Assembly (NCBI GenBank): GCA_947683425.1 | Contig: CANTUQ010000161.1 | Coordinates: 434,001-498,000 of the forward strand | Direction of reading: 5' to 3' | From: Excoecaria cochinchinensis | Lineage: Eukaryota; Streptophyta; Magnoliopsida; Malpighiales; Euphorbiaceae | DNA length: 64,000 nt | Shown: positions 52,966 through 64,000 of the stretch, one piece after another | Position numbering within the stretch: the stretch's first letter is position 1 | Layout: every line of letters starts with the position of its first letter | Made by a program: the position numbers and the translations under genes | The notes under the pieces: generated by a model | The model's input: only the letters and a program-made list of their open reading frames with translations | Told to the model about the DNA's origin: nothing | Databases searched by the model: none

Positions 52966-53960
52966 ACATGTTCAGGGAGACCTTTTTTGTATTTATTTCC
53001 TTTGATGTATAAAAATTTGCATTATTTATACGTAGTTATATTTTTTAGTTTACCTTGAATGCATAAAAAGAGATAAACGAGTAAAGAAAGGAAAGACAAA
53101 TAAAAAATAATAATGATAAGTAAGAAAAATTAATCAACAACAAAACCACAATAAATATATGCATTAACAAAACTAGTGGATATAATTAACCAATAGCGTT
53201 TGGACATACAGGAAGGTGGCCATACTACTTAATATTCATGTGTGTGTTCTTTGCACTCGAATGGAGATTTGGTGATTGGGGTGCTTTTGCATATGGAGAA
53301 TAGTAAAATCTCTTTACATTTCTTTAGTTTATTTACATTACCTTATTTTGGATACTCTATGTAATAAATGTTTTAAATGTCAATATAAAATTCATAAAAA
53401 GATTTCTATGAATAAAAAATGATTTTCTTAATAAACCAATGTCCTAATTTTCCATCCAATAAAATATCACATAAAAGGAGAGTTTCCTTTTTGTCAAGAT
53501 GGGATTATTCATCCCGATTTTCTTAATAACATCAAAAGAACTCTTCAATTTTTGTAAACATGCATGCGGGAACCAATGTTCCCACCTTAAACAAACTCCT
53601 CGTTTGATGTATGATTTATTTCATTTTATTTTTAGGGGATTGTATTTTGTCCCATTCATTTGTAAATTAATTTATCGTTTTATTTATTTGCTTTTAGTTA
53701 TCGCTTTCCTTGGATGGTTGAATATGCACTTTAATTTAATTATATAATCGTGTGAGAAGAGAGATAAGAATTTAACTTAAAAACTCATTTATAACCATTA
53801 ACCAAGGTACAAGTAAGAATGATGTCTTGAACTCTCTCTGGTCTTAGATTTGATGATATTAGACAAACTTTTCCAATATTTTATTGGGTGGCAACTCCAA
53901 AATATATCTTGTTGCCAAAAATAGACGCACTAGTAGTTTGATCATCAGCAATTGAATAAG
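52966..53960 (+). other. AT-rich sequence, possibly the LTR of the Tat element
   Basis: No coding sequence is supported. GTGGCAACTCC near 53888 resembles the GGCGACTCC leader often found just after Tat LTRs, so an LTR end near 53885 is possible but unproven. Confidence 0.25.
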
Positions 53961-55074
53961 GGAGATTCCCCTGTCTACTGCGAAGTGACCATTCTTTATG
54001 AGTTTAATAAAATCTTCTCGGACCCTAAAAACTGGCCCCTTGAATGAAATGCGGGTTCTGTGCTTGTCACTGTGTGCATGATCAAAAAAAGAAAAAATGA
54101 TACAAAATCTTCATTCTTCATTCATCCCCCTTCTTTGCTCCATTGCTTGTGATCTACTTTTATTATTCTAATTCTATGTAATCTAATTACATATTACAAT
54201 TAGGAAAAATACAAAGAAAAATAATTGGCTGGGACATGAGTGTCCTCATGGGCTGAAACATGCCGTATGCTCAATCACATTGAGCTTTATTCCATAACTA
54301 ACCAATATGCCAAACATTATGGGTGGGCCAAACTCCACTTTATAAATCTTAACTATGTGTTCACACACAAACTAGTTTTGTACTTTTTGATCATTTGGGT
54401 TTTGGGAATGGGCCATGCATTTACCAAGCCCACTCCAACCCCTAAAACCAATTAATAATCGTAATTAGAGTCTGTAATTTTAATTTAAATTAGCTTATTG
54501 GGCCCATCAAGTCATATGCTTATTTCAATCCCATTAATCTGTTTTAGCTTACTAATTTCAATCCAATTGATTTAGGGCCCAAATTAATTAATCAAGTTAA
54601 TTAAAAATACATTAATACATCTTATGTACCTTATAATTAAGGTAAAAATTCATTTTACCTAAGAACTAATCAAGAACACACGAAGAACATAGTTTACTGA
54701 ACTTTTCAGTAAAACTAGTTTTTATGCAAAACTTAGCCGATTTCGATTCTATTTGATCCGATGGTTTAACATCACATACTAAAAATATAAATTATCATCA
54801 AAATAATTTTTACATGGATCAAAAATAAAATTAATGTAAAACAGTCCCTCTTCTGCACAGAAGACTATTCTTATGCACACAGAGATTTTATTTAGTGCTA
54901 GAAATCGGTTTCCCCCTTTTTTATTTTAATCACACAATTACAGGAATCAATATTTCTTATCAAAACATTCATGAACATGAAAATCAAAATTTTAAAAATT
55001 CATGAAATAAATAATTCATAAATAGAAAATTATTCTATAAGATTAACAAAATATAATTTCATGACCAAAACTAA
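53961..55074. other. AT-rich sequence, probably internal to copia element N
   Basis: On the minus strand this lies just downstream of the primer binding site of N, where gag would be expected. I see no gag coding. The short open frame at 54240-54455 has no recognisable feature. Confidence 0.35.
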
Positions 55075-55086
55075 GCTCCGATACCA
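55075..55086 (-). other. Primer binding site of copia element N
   Basis: Minus strand TGGTATCGGAGC, one base off the initiator-Met site TGGTATCAGAGC, next to the LTR end. Confidence 0.75.
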
Positions 55087-55087
55087 T

Positions 55088-57055
55088 GTTGTAATTAATT
55101 GGTTACATGCATCACATGCATAAGTGAAATTTAAAATTTTTAACCAAACTAAATTAGATCTTTGCCATGAAATTATATTAGCTAACTAAAAATTGGAAAA
55201 TCACCTGTAGAGTTTTGTTGATTAGTTGACTTTCCTTCAAACCAGGTTGTCACAAACCACAGTGTCCAACTTTCAAATACCTCCAAATTGTCCACACTAG
55301 AGAAGAGAGAAAATGAACCAAAGAGGAAGTATAGAGGAAGCAAAAAATTCACTAGGACTAGTGGTCAATTTTTTCCAAGAGGAAAGAGAAGGAAGAATTC
55401 TGATTCTACTGTAGTTCTCTGAATCTATCATTATCCTACTACTACTTTTATACTCCAAGTTAAAAGCATAATTCTAGTAGGATTAGAACTTCAAAATAAC
55501 TGGAGTATTAATTATTAATTAAATCTTAATTAATTAATTAAATTTGTTTAATTAAATCTAGTATGGGCCTACACTATAAGGTCTGCGTAAAGCCCATAGA
55601 CGAGGCTTTTTTGTGCGGACTTAGATTTAATTATCCAACCAAATTAAATACGTATGGTTCACAAGACTTATGGGTCATATTGAATTTAACTTGGCCCAAG
55701 AAATAAGCCATTAAGGCTTTTAATTCTCATTTCTAGCAGAGCAATTTCATATGGGTCTATAATTAATTCTCCAATAGATCCAATATTATTATTTCAGTAT
55801 TATAATATTTATAGTCCAATAATATTTTATTATGGATCAAATGTCCATTATTTCAGACCTTGTGCAAATATTTTCATAGCCTTTTCTGTACATGCATAAT
55901 TAATTAAACTCTTTCAATTAATTATTCCCATCATCATTTCCTCTATCTATAATAATATCAAAAATTATTACATCTGTATTTTTACCATTTTAGCCTTTTC
56001 CTATAGGTGTGTGACCCATTGGATTTTCTGATCCACTTAGCAGTACATAAATAGTTACAATTAATAAATTACATGATTTAAACTCTTTAAATCATTATAT
56101 CAATTCTCTAATTAATATTTATATTTATGTTTATGTACAAATTATGAGAGGCTTCTAGTCAAGCATCACGATTATCCAAATGACAAAAAAGTCAAGTGGT
56201 TTTAACTGAACCCTTCCGTAGCATAGTTATAGTGCAATTACTCCTTTCACCATACTTTATCTCATTTTGGTTTTGAGTATGGATTTTGTCAACTCATATA
56301 AACCTAAATAAAGTTGTTCTAATAATTTAACCATTATTCCCAAAATGCCCTCTGGCCTAAGATTCTCTAAACAAAGGTATTATTGAACTTGTGAGATAAC
56401 TCCCGTAATAAATCTGGGATGGTGAATCCTTTATCGATCACTCAACTATCTTAAAGTAGGTCATGATATATCCAATCTCCAAACTATGTTCACCCCTTAA
56501 TAGAGGTTAGTAGTTATAGAGTTAAAATATATCACTCACTACTTAAGATAACTTTAGTCATCTTAAGTCTAGGGATACTTACACCACTGCTATGTAGAGA
56601 TTCCTCACTCACATAGATTTAATATCCATGTGAGGATTCTCGTGTTAGCTCTCTAATGTACTTGTTCTTCTTACAAGCATCCACATGTTAGATTTAACCA
56701 TCTCTATGATCACAGTTATGAGAACAACTGCTTGAACCATTCAAGAAGCATAAAATGCGCTAGTCTGTCCACATTAACAATGTTCTGTCTTGTTAATACT
56801 ATGACTATGGATATTTAGGTATTAACACATTTACATGTAGTAGGCATGTCACATCATAAACTTGTTCATGATTGCCTTTGCACTATGTTTATAATTCCAA
56901 GGGCTACATTTATTAATTTGAGACATAATATCAAGCCATAAGTAGTCATAACGTAGCATTAATAAATGTATGTTGCCTTTTTATCAATTAAAATTGAGTT
57001 CATATACATGATATAATCCCCTATTTTAAATGGACTCTAGAGCATACTCCTAACA
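55088..57055 (-). repeat. 5' LTR of copia element N
   Basis: About 1.97 kb on the minus strand, starting TGTTAGGAGTATGCTCTAG at 57055 and ending near ATTACAACA at 55088. Its start matches the fragment at 40489-40553 beside the N pol remnant. The TATA box stands about 1.6 kb in, so U3 is long. The sequence is AT-rich and non-coding. Confidence 0.75.
55445..55452 (-). promoter_or_regulatory. TATA box of the copia N LTR
   Basis: Minus strand TATAAAAG, about 360 bp before the LTR end. Confidence 0.45.
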
Positions 57056-58499
57056 GGTAGAGCTTCATTTATCGGATTTAAAAAGCTAACAAGATATGAA
57101 ATAAAAAAAGTAAGGAGAGATTGAAGAAAAGGGTCTATAAGAGGTTTGTATGCTTCTTTATATAGAAATTTTTAATATGTAATGTTAATTGAATATGATT
57201 GCCATAATAGTTAAATAAAGAATTTGATTTTTAATAATAATGTAAGTTGACATTGAACATGAATTCTTAGTAATTAGAAGTAAAGAAATTAAGATTATCC
57301 ATGATGATATGTGTAAATAAAGATTGAATAGGAATGGATGTTAGAGTTTTGATCATAAGTCCTGCAATAGATGTCTAATTGAGATGACTTAAAATCATAT
57401 AGGAAATAGACATATAAGGGAACAATTTTTATGTAGAAACCAAGGTCAAATTCCATACTTAACCTATTCGAAAATTAGTCCTAAAACAAAGTAATAATTA
57501 TGTCTTTGTACTGAAATCTTAGAGCAGTGTATAATGTTTTGGTTATATTTCTTATTTTACAAGTCCAAATTGTTTGATTCTTAGTTATTTGAAAATTTAA
57601 GACATCGAGGAAAATTTTTATAAGACACCTTGATCTAAATCACGCATTTTCAAGTTAACAATAAAAATTAATCTGGATTATAAGAACTGCCAGATTGTGG
57701 AACACTAAACTTTGATTCTGCCTCTATGTATTAACCTTCACGGTTGTCATAGATATGTGATAACTATTTTAAAATGCAAATTTTGATTTTGTATCCTCCC
57801 ATTAACCCTCACAGCTACCACAAAGTTTGTGCCAGTCGTGGGCCCTTTATTTTTAATAAAAGCATGAGTATTTCTTCATAGATCAACCTCAATCCTGAAT
57901 TAAGTATATTTCTTGATATATAATGTGTGCATATTAAATGTTTGGAAGCATAAGATATGTTGATATGTATGTTAACTTGCTTTCATAAACTTAGTAACAA
58001 TATGGTTATGTATATCCACCATATTTGATTCTAAAAAGCTTGCATGGGCAAGTATATTGGCCTAAAAATGTTATGTAAGAACTTATGACTACTCAAACAA
58101 TTATGTAATCTTTCTTAAACATGGTATAAAGCTTATGTTCATATGGTTATGCTTATGACCTTAATCTTATTTTAAAGGTTCATGTTAACTCTTAATTTGA
58201 AATGGCCATACCAAATCTATGTTTGAAACCTTGAGTTCATGGAGTGTATATTTAGTATGAAAGCCTATGATATACAAATGTACATGTAACTTAAGAATGT
58301 GCTTGTGAAAAGTAAATAACTATATGCATGATAGTATAGGAAGAAAATGCTATGATTTAAATGTATCTATAGCTTATGTGCACACATGTATTAGTATGGT
58401 AGTCATCGGCAATGAGAATATATGTTTATATATACTTGATGCTTGGCAGTCTAAGATGCGCATAAAGATGAATGATATAGTTGTGAATCATAAGGCCAA

Positions 58500-58715
58500 C
58501 TGAGTGTCTTGGTCATGGATAGATAGGCATGCCTAGTAAGGATATTTCCGTAGCTGCCATAGTCTGGCACTCTTACTAGAGTGCCCATATTCTTAACACC
58601 AATAGTGTTTATAACTTCTTTTGAGATGATAATGTCTCCATAGATATTGAATATGCAGTATCCATAAATATCTTATTGGTATCCATAGCTCTTGTTATCC
58701 ACACCTGTAAATAGT
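58500..58715 (+). other. Conserved structured domain of LTR M
   Basis: ATGGATA (58515-58521) faces TATCCAC (58696-58702), with palindrome TAGGCATGCCTA (58524-58535) and AGCTGCCA after it; the outer helix is weak. Confidence 0.5.
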
Positions 58716-59110
58716 ATACAAGCTAAATATAATTATATGATTTGGATATGAACATGATGGATTGAATATCAATTATCTGGTGGCTTGATTCATATAATCA
58801 TTAAATGATTTTGATAAAAGTGGTTCAATAATTCTATTTAAGCTTCAGTTCTGAAAAGACCTTTGAACATGTTCATCTTATTTATTAATCTATATTTTAG
58901 ATAATTCTTATCTTCTGCATGCTTTGATATATGAATTTCTTTTGCCTCCAAAATTTTATATGAGTAACTGAGTGTGTTATGTTCTTTAAGTATATTAAAG
59001 TAGCTAAAGGGTAATTCCTTTATATGACTTTTTTGTTATCAGCCTAAAGTTTTAATTTACTTGTTCTAAAATAATTATTTATTTATTTTATCTATTTAAG
59101 AAGTATACCA

Positions 59111-59154
59111 CTAAGTATAAGCTTATCGTGTGGTTTTCCTTTCCACAAGTAGGT
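59111..59154 (+). other. Diverged double stem-loop of LTR M
   Basis: TAAG/CTTA, then GTGTGG with CCACAA (loop TTTTCCTTT). The second stem has a different sequence from A-D yet still largely pairs, followed by GTAGGT as elsewhere. Confidence 0.55.
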
Positions 59155-59597
59155 ATGAGTTGGAAGACTTGACTGAGATGAAGGTCAGTGTAGGATCATG
59201 AAAATATTTCAGAAGATATGAGCAATAAATGTGCCATTTGTTGTGTACTTGTATGTATAAGTTATATATTATGTATCAAACTTTTGTTATTTTGATATTA
59301 AAGTTAACATTTGCACAATTTTGTAATGGTTAAGCAGGTTATATATTTTGTATTGCAAGTTAGCAAGAAAATTTGTACAAGATATGAGTACGTATATATT
59401 TATAGTGTAATAATACGTGAGACTATAGACTTGAATTCATGGTTTGGTAGAACTTATATGGTTAGTTTGACGGATATACTTATGGAGGATGTCAACATAT
59501 GTTTAGATACATAATTATGTGCTTACGTATAAGTACAAAATATGATTATCAGTGTAGCACTTCTGTTCTCTCTCTTGGGGTATATGGGTGTGTTACA

Positions 59598-61199
59598 CAT
59601 CTTGAGATGATTTTGAGCTTGATTTTGGTCCCTACAGGTGACATTCCGGCACGTGGAGGATACCGGCAAGCTTCCCACAGAATCAGATATCTCCTGGTAA
59701 TTTCAATCTAGTTCCAGTAAACCTCTGGCCACCATCGACAATCGCAGCTCCTCCTTAACCAGTGATTAGTAACAGTGCCTTCATCTCTATATATATATAT
59801 ATGTTTCATTAAACATAGGACATACTAAATAAATTAATTAATTAGATGGATATGTTCAAATGTGCATGTGATTAAAATCTTTCTTTGATTTTAAAGTTTA
59901 GCAAAGATAAAAAAAATGTAACGAATTTAGTTGTATCTTTGATTTGTGTTTAGAATTAAAAATCCTCTCTTTTAAGTTAAATGATTATTGGTGAATAAAA
60001 ACTAAAAGAAGTTTAATATATATTTGTTTATGTTTTTATACATATTGGTAAGCTATTTCAATGAAAAATTGACAAACAAAAAATAAAAGAGATCTTGATT
60101 AAATTTTTCTTTGATTTTTGAAGCCGAGTAACATAAAAATGCAAAAAAATATTTATTTGTATGTTTTTTTTTGTGTTTAATTGTCATAATTTTTTAATAC
60201 TTTTTTTTACATGATTACTAAATAAATATGTTATAATGTGTTTAAGTTTACATGCATGTGGTTAAAATTAATGTGGTATGTACTTGTTATTTGCATGAAA
60301 ATCTATTGGTAATAGAAAATAGAATATTAAAATTTAGTTATGTGATTTATTTGTGTTTGATTGTGATTATGTATATGATTTATAAAGTGATAAAACTTTT
60401 ATATAATTATGATTAAGAAAATAATAAAATTAAAAATAAAGTGTTTTATATTTGACGCAAATTATATATAAATGTTCGTGTGATTTTTTTTTATTAGACT
60501 AGTATATGATTTGTATAATGGGTTGAAAGTTATTTTTATCAAGATATATGTAAAAGAGAAATAAATAAATAAATAAATAAATAAGGATGTTAGATAAAAA
60601 AATAACAAAATTGAATAAATAAGCTTTTGGACTAACTCTAATATTTTCATGATGTAGGAAAATTGTCTGAATTTGAGGAGAGACTGACATAGTTTTCTTT
60701 AGTGTTGTAATCAATTTTAGTTCAATTGCTTTATACTTATTTATAGGTTGTTTAATTGTGGTAAATTATTTTTGTTTATTGTTTATGCTTGGTATTATAT
60801 TGGCATGTAACCATTATATTATTTGTTATCATGTGTCTTATTTCTTGTGCTATTTAAGTATGCTTTGCACTTGCGGTATAATCCAATGTGGCGTATCAGA
60901 AATTTATTGTCATAAGTATACTCTGCACTTGTTATGTAATCCAATTTGATGCATCAGAAATTTACTATCATAAATGTGTTCTGCATTTGGGTATAATCTA
61001 ACCTTGTACATAAAAAATTTGTGTTTATTTACTATGTCAAAATTAATAAAAAAGTAAATATATAAATGTACGATGTTAACTTTAGTACAAAACAAAAAGG
61101 AAAACAAATAAATCAAATAAAAAGTAATCAGTTGTCTTTTTTGCTTTATCATTGATGGGGAACTAATAAATATATGAGGTAACATTAATAATGGTACCT
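59598..61199. other. AT-rich sequence with no supported gene
   Basis: A less AT-rich stretch at 59620-59780 (GTGACATTCCGGCACGTGGA) may be old coding sequence, but I cannot assign it. Simple repeats: TA run near 59790 and ATAA run near 60562-60585. The rest shows nothing. Confidence 0.4.
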
Positions 61200-61565
61200 A
61201 CCTCTTGTAGCGCGAAAACACGTTACAGAAGCGTCAGAAGGATCCCCTTATTTTTGGTCACTGGTCTGGCTTTTACCCATGTGCAGGATAAGAGCAGTTA
61301 ATTCACAATCTAAAAGCCCCTAAAAGATTAAGAGCAAAAAACTTGTGAGTGGGAACGAGCAGCCTTGCGGCGTATATGTTTTTTGGTTACAAAAGTCTAA
61401 GATCTCTCATCTATTTATAGAGATCCTATTAGAGACCTATATCTAGTATGGCTCAAACTCTTTCTGAGATAGGATTTGGTAATCTTAATCAGATTGAATT
61501 TCTCAATTCTATCTGGATTAAAACTTAATCCATAATAGAGTCATGGCCGTATCCAAACTCTATCA
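61200..61565 (-). repeat. 3' LTR (start) of copia element Q
   Basis: Minus strand, starting TGATAGAGTTTGG at 61565 directly after a polypurine tract. A TATA box (TATAAATA, 61429-61422) stands about 140 bp in, followed by a leader. The far border is uncertain. Confidence 0.55.
61422..61429 (-). promoter_or_regulatory. TATA box of the copia Q LTR
   Basis: Minus strand TATAAATA within CTCTATAAATAGATGAGAG. Confidence 0.5.
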
Positions 61566-61575
61566 TCTCCCACTC
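61566..61575 (-). other. Polypurine tract of copia element Q
   Basis: Minus strand GAGTGGGAGA, directly before the LTR start. Confidence 0.65.
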
Positions 61576-62640
61576 ACACATGCCTGAACATATTCCATTC
61601 ATATTCTCCATGTATATAGGCTAATAGATTGTGTGACTAGCATACCTCGAGAGCACTATTGCTATACACCTATTAGGGATATATAGCTTCTTGAAAAAAG
61701 TGAGATCCTCCCATTTCATGTATGCCTAACCCTAAACGGCCTTCTCACAATCACCGTTTTAACTCATATTCTCATAAAACATCTTTTGTGTTCACTATTA
61801 TGTTTCTACTTATAGAAACGATAATAGACATATCTGTGAACCACGAACTCTTATGAATGTGATCAAAAGGTTATCTTCCCCTCTTACTATATGCCATCCA
61901 TCATGATGCAACTTGCTTTTCTAGTTAGATCCGCCAGGCCTAAATTTTTTCTCGGACCTCTTGGAGACTAACTAAGCTAGCCTCATTGAACCATACTTTA
62001 GGGATAAGTTAAGGGTTCTAAGGGTCGAAATATAAATAGGGTCTCACAATAGAGAAAGTTGCGACCAATAATATTAAATTCCCATCCATTTGGTCACTTA
62101 AGCACACACGGCATAAAACATGCATTATGGTGTTCTTTCCTTCCCTTAAAGGAGCGCATGTCTCACATTTTAATAATGTATATATAAAACACCATACAGA
62201 AACATAAGGTTGCGATGCACCGAAGCACCCAACTTTAGTCCGCTTACTTAAGGACTACTTATAGCTTTTAAGACAGAACATGGTAGTTACATATAACAGA
62301 CCATCGAATTCCATAGAATCCTTATTTGGATCTTAATTCAAAGCATACAACTTCATGTATGAATTTATCTCACACCTTAACAAGACTAATTTTGTAATTT
62401 CTGCAAGATGGCACTTTTATTTTGAATAGGCTCTCGAGCAATCTCATATGTTAAAAATTTTTCTCATCTTAGTTTTTGCCAACTCATTGACAAACCTAAG
62501 GTAATCACCCTTGTGAGTGGGCTACTTCTCTGTCTGACATACTCAAACTCAAATAAATAATAGTAAGTGTTCACACATTAAACATTCACACTTATGTATT
62601 GCTAACAATGAACTTTATTATTATTCATAAATAATAATGT
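61576..62640 (-). other. Non-coding tail between pol and 3' LTR of copia element Q
   Basis: About 1.07 kb on the minus strand without an open frame of note; includes GGGAGGATCTCAC near 61700 and CACTCACAAGGGTGATTACC near 62510. Long post-pol tails occur in several plant copia families. Confidence 0.5.
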
Positions 62641-64000
62641 TAGGGATTGCAAAAATAAAGATAGCACACATCAAATTCTACGCAAACCTTGAAATCTAAT
62701 GTGTCTCTCAAACACATCTTTTGTTACAAGTTTAGTCAACAGATCTACAATCATCTCATGCGTAGATATGTACTATAAGTTCACATCTCCTCGTGCAACA
62801 ACATCTCTCATATATTGATACTTAATGTTGATATGCTTAGTCCTACTATGATATTTTGGATCTTTCGTGTAAGCTATCGACGATTGACTGTCACTGGTTC
62901 CTCTGAGATAGTTACTTTTACTGGGTCCATTAACCGTTTTAGCCAAAATGCCTCTTGTACTGTAGCTGCGGAAGCGACAAATTCAGTTTCCATTGTTGAT
63001 AAGGCTGCACAGGTTTGTTTCATGCTATTCCATGAGATGGCACCCTTGCTAATAAGAATATGAAACCTGAAGTGGATTTCCTCTCATCCACATCTCCTGC
63101 CCAATCAGCATCAGTGTGTCCTCTCAATTGCAGATCCTTGCCTTGATAACAAAGAGAATAATTTGTTGTACCTTTGAGGTATCTAAGTATCCTCTTAACT
63201 GCTTTCCAATATGCTTCGCCTGGGTTAGATTGATATCTACTTGCCATGCCCACTATATAGCAAATATCAGGTTTTATACACAATATTGCATACATAAGAC
63301 TACCCACGGCACTTGCATATGGAATGTTTCTCATACGTCCCACTTCTTTTGGCATCTTTGGGCACATCTCTTTGCTAAGAAACTGATTCTTGGCAATGGG
63401 GTTGTCAACGGCTTTGTAGTTCTGTATATTAACTCCAATGCATGACCCATATTTTTCATTTCAAAGTTGGACGATAACCAATCTTTGATTTGATTTACAT
63501 ACTCTTTGTCATTTCCAGCTATTAGTATGTTGTCTACATACAATGTTAAAATGACAAAATTATTTTCGGAGCTTTTTTTTATACACACAATGGTCTTCAT
63601 CAATCATGTTGAACCTATTCAACATGATTGTATCATGAAATCTCAAATACCATTGTCTTGAAGACTGTTTAAGACCATAGATTGATCTTTTCAATCGACA
63701 AACCTTATGTTCGTGCCTTTTTCGATGAAACCTACAAGTTGTTCCATGTAGAGAAAAGAAGTCTTCACATCCATTTGTTGCAGCTCTAGGTCTAAACTTG
63801 CCACTATGGCAAGAATTAACCTTATAGACATAAATCTTACAACCGGTGACAAAGTCTCCTCATAGTCAATCCCTTCCTGTTGTGTAAACCCCTTAGCGAC
63901 TAGCCGAGCTTTATATCTTTCAATACTTCCATCAGTTTTTCACTTCACCTTGAGAATCCATTTATTCCCAATCGGTTTGCGTCCTTTCAGTAGATCAACT
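62641..64000 (-). pseudogene. Ty1/copia pol remnant of element Q: RT and RNase H, cut by the window end
   Basis: Minus strand. RT reads LSSNFEMKNMGHA and FVILTLYVDNILIAGND at 63603-63430, where the catalytic YVDD is YVDN (63540-63529). 63367-63020 gives YASAVGSLMYAILCIKPDI, YWKAVKRILRYLKGT and RNase H GHTDADWAGDVDERKSTSG. More RNase H (LSTMETEFVASAA) follows in another frame near 62990-62950. Toward 64000 further RT blocks are visible across stops. It is inactive: the catalytic change and the frame breaks agree. Confidence 0.85.

Larger units (their letters stand above)
57056..59597 (+). repeat. LTR M, 3' part (Tekay type)
   Basis: Begins at the copia N boundary inside what would be the intron/micro-exon zone (AAAAAAAGTAAGGAGAGA near 57105, then AGGTTTGTATG). 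It continues through decayed inverted repeats (57735-57832), the structured domain (58500-58715) and the double stem-loop (59111-59154) to the terminus GGGTGTGTTACA at 59597. No primer binding site follows. Confidence 0.65.

Noticed and set aside
59620..59780. Possible exon of a host gene
   Set aside because: The stretch is short, with no recognisable protein family, no clear splice pair and stops in all frames nearby.

Overview
This window is heterochromatin-like DNA of a flowering plant, almost certainly a eudicot. I see no host gene. Nearly everything assigns to nested LTR retrotransposons: Ty3/gypsy chromoviruses of the Tekay (Del) type with 2.4-5 kb LTRs, one Tat-lineage Ty3/gypsy element, and three Ty1/copia remnants. 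The plant assignment rests on the initiator-Met primer binding site, the chromodomain-bearing Tekay integrase, the Tat-lineage second RNase H, copia pol of plant type, and very AT-rich DNA between elements.

Layout. 1-869 is the 3' part of an LTR. 870-3540 is a decayed copia pol with its 3' LTR. From about 4230 a long LTR (H) runs to the right, split by two young insertions. Element A (8667-15130, TSD ATTAT) has two 2.5 kb LTRs around an intact gag and no pol, so it is a TR-GAG type non-autonomous element. Element B (15421-25169, TSD AATAT) is a full-length Tekay element with near-identical LTRs, gag-pol-chromodomain, and one reading-frame break in RNase H. From 25357 come the 5' part of another LTR (E) and then a long minus-strand LTR (J). 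J is split by solo LTR F (29799-32297, TSD CAATT) and solo LTR D (32778-38047, TSD TATAT). D itself contains solo LTR C (35423-37987, TSD ATGTG). 39447-40488 is the 3' part of an LTR (K).

A minus-strand copia element (N) has its pol at 40.5-43.5 kb and its 5' LTR at 55.1-57.1 kb. It appears to be split by a decayed plus-strand Tat element (43.5 to about 53 kb), which contains solo LTR L (49816-52238, TSD CCACC). 57056-59597 is the rest of another Tekay-type LTR (M), 59.6-61.2 kb is featureless AT-rich DNA, and 61.2-64.0 kb is the 3' half of another minus-strand copia element (Q).

The most interesting signal is inside the LTRs. Read side by side, nine or more chromovirus-type LTRs share one ordered architecture: (1) a roughly 110-116 bp intron-like segment followed by a short purine-rich exon; (2) an array of GC-rich inverted repeats whose sequence differs between LTRs but whose position does not; (3) a 190-275 nt domain closed by covarying helices around a GCATGC-type palindrome; (4) a tandem double stem-loop about 330-380 bp before the LTR end; (5) in several LTRs a terminal hairpin next to the primer binding site. 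The paired arms change together between LTRs, which points to selected RNA structure in a long retrotransposon leader. All comparisons were made by eye.
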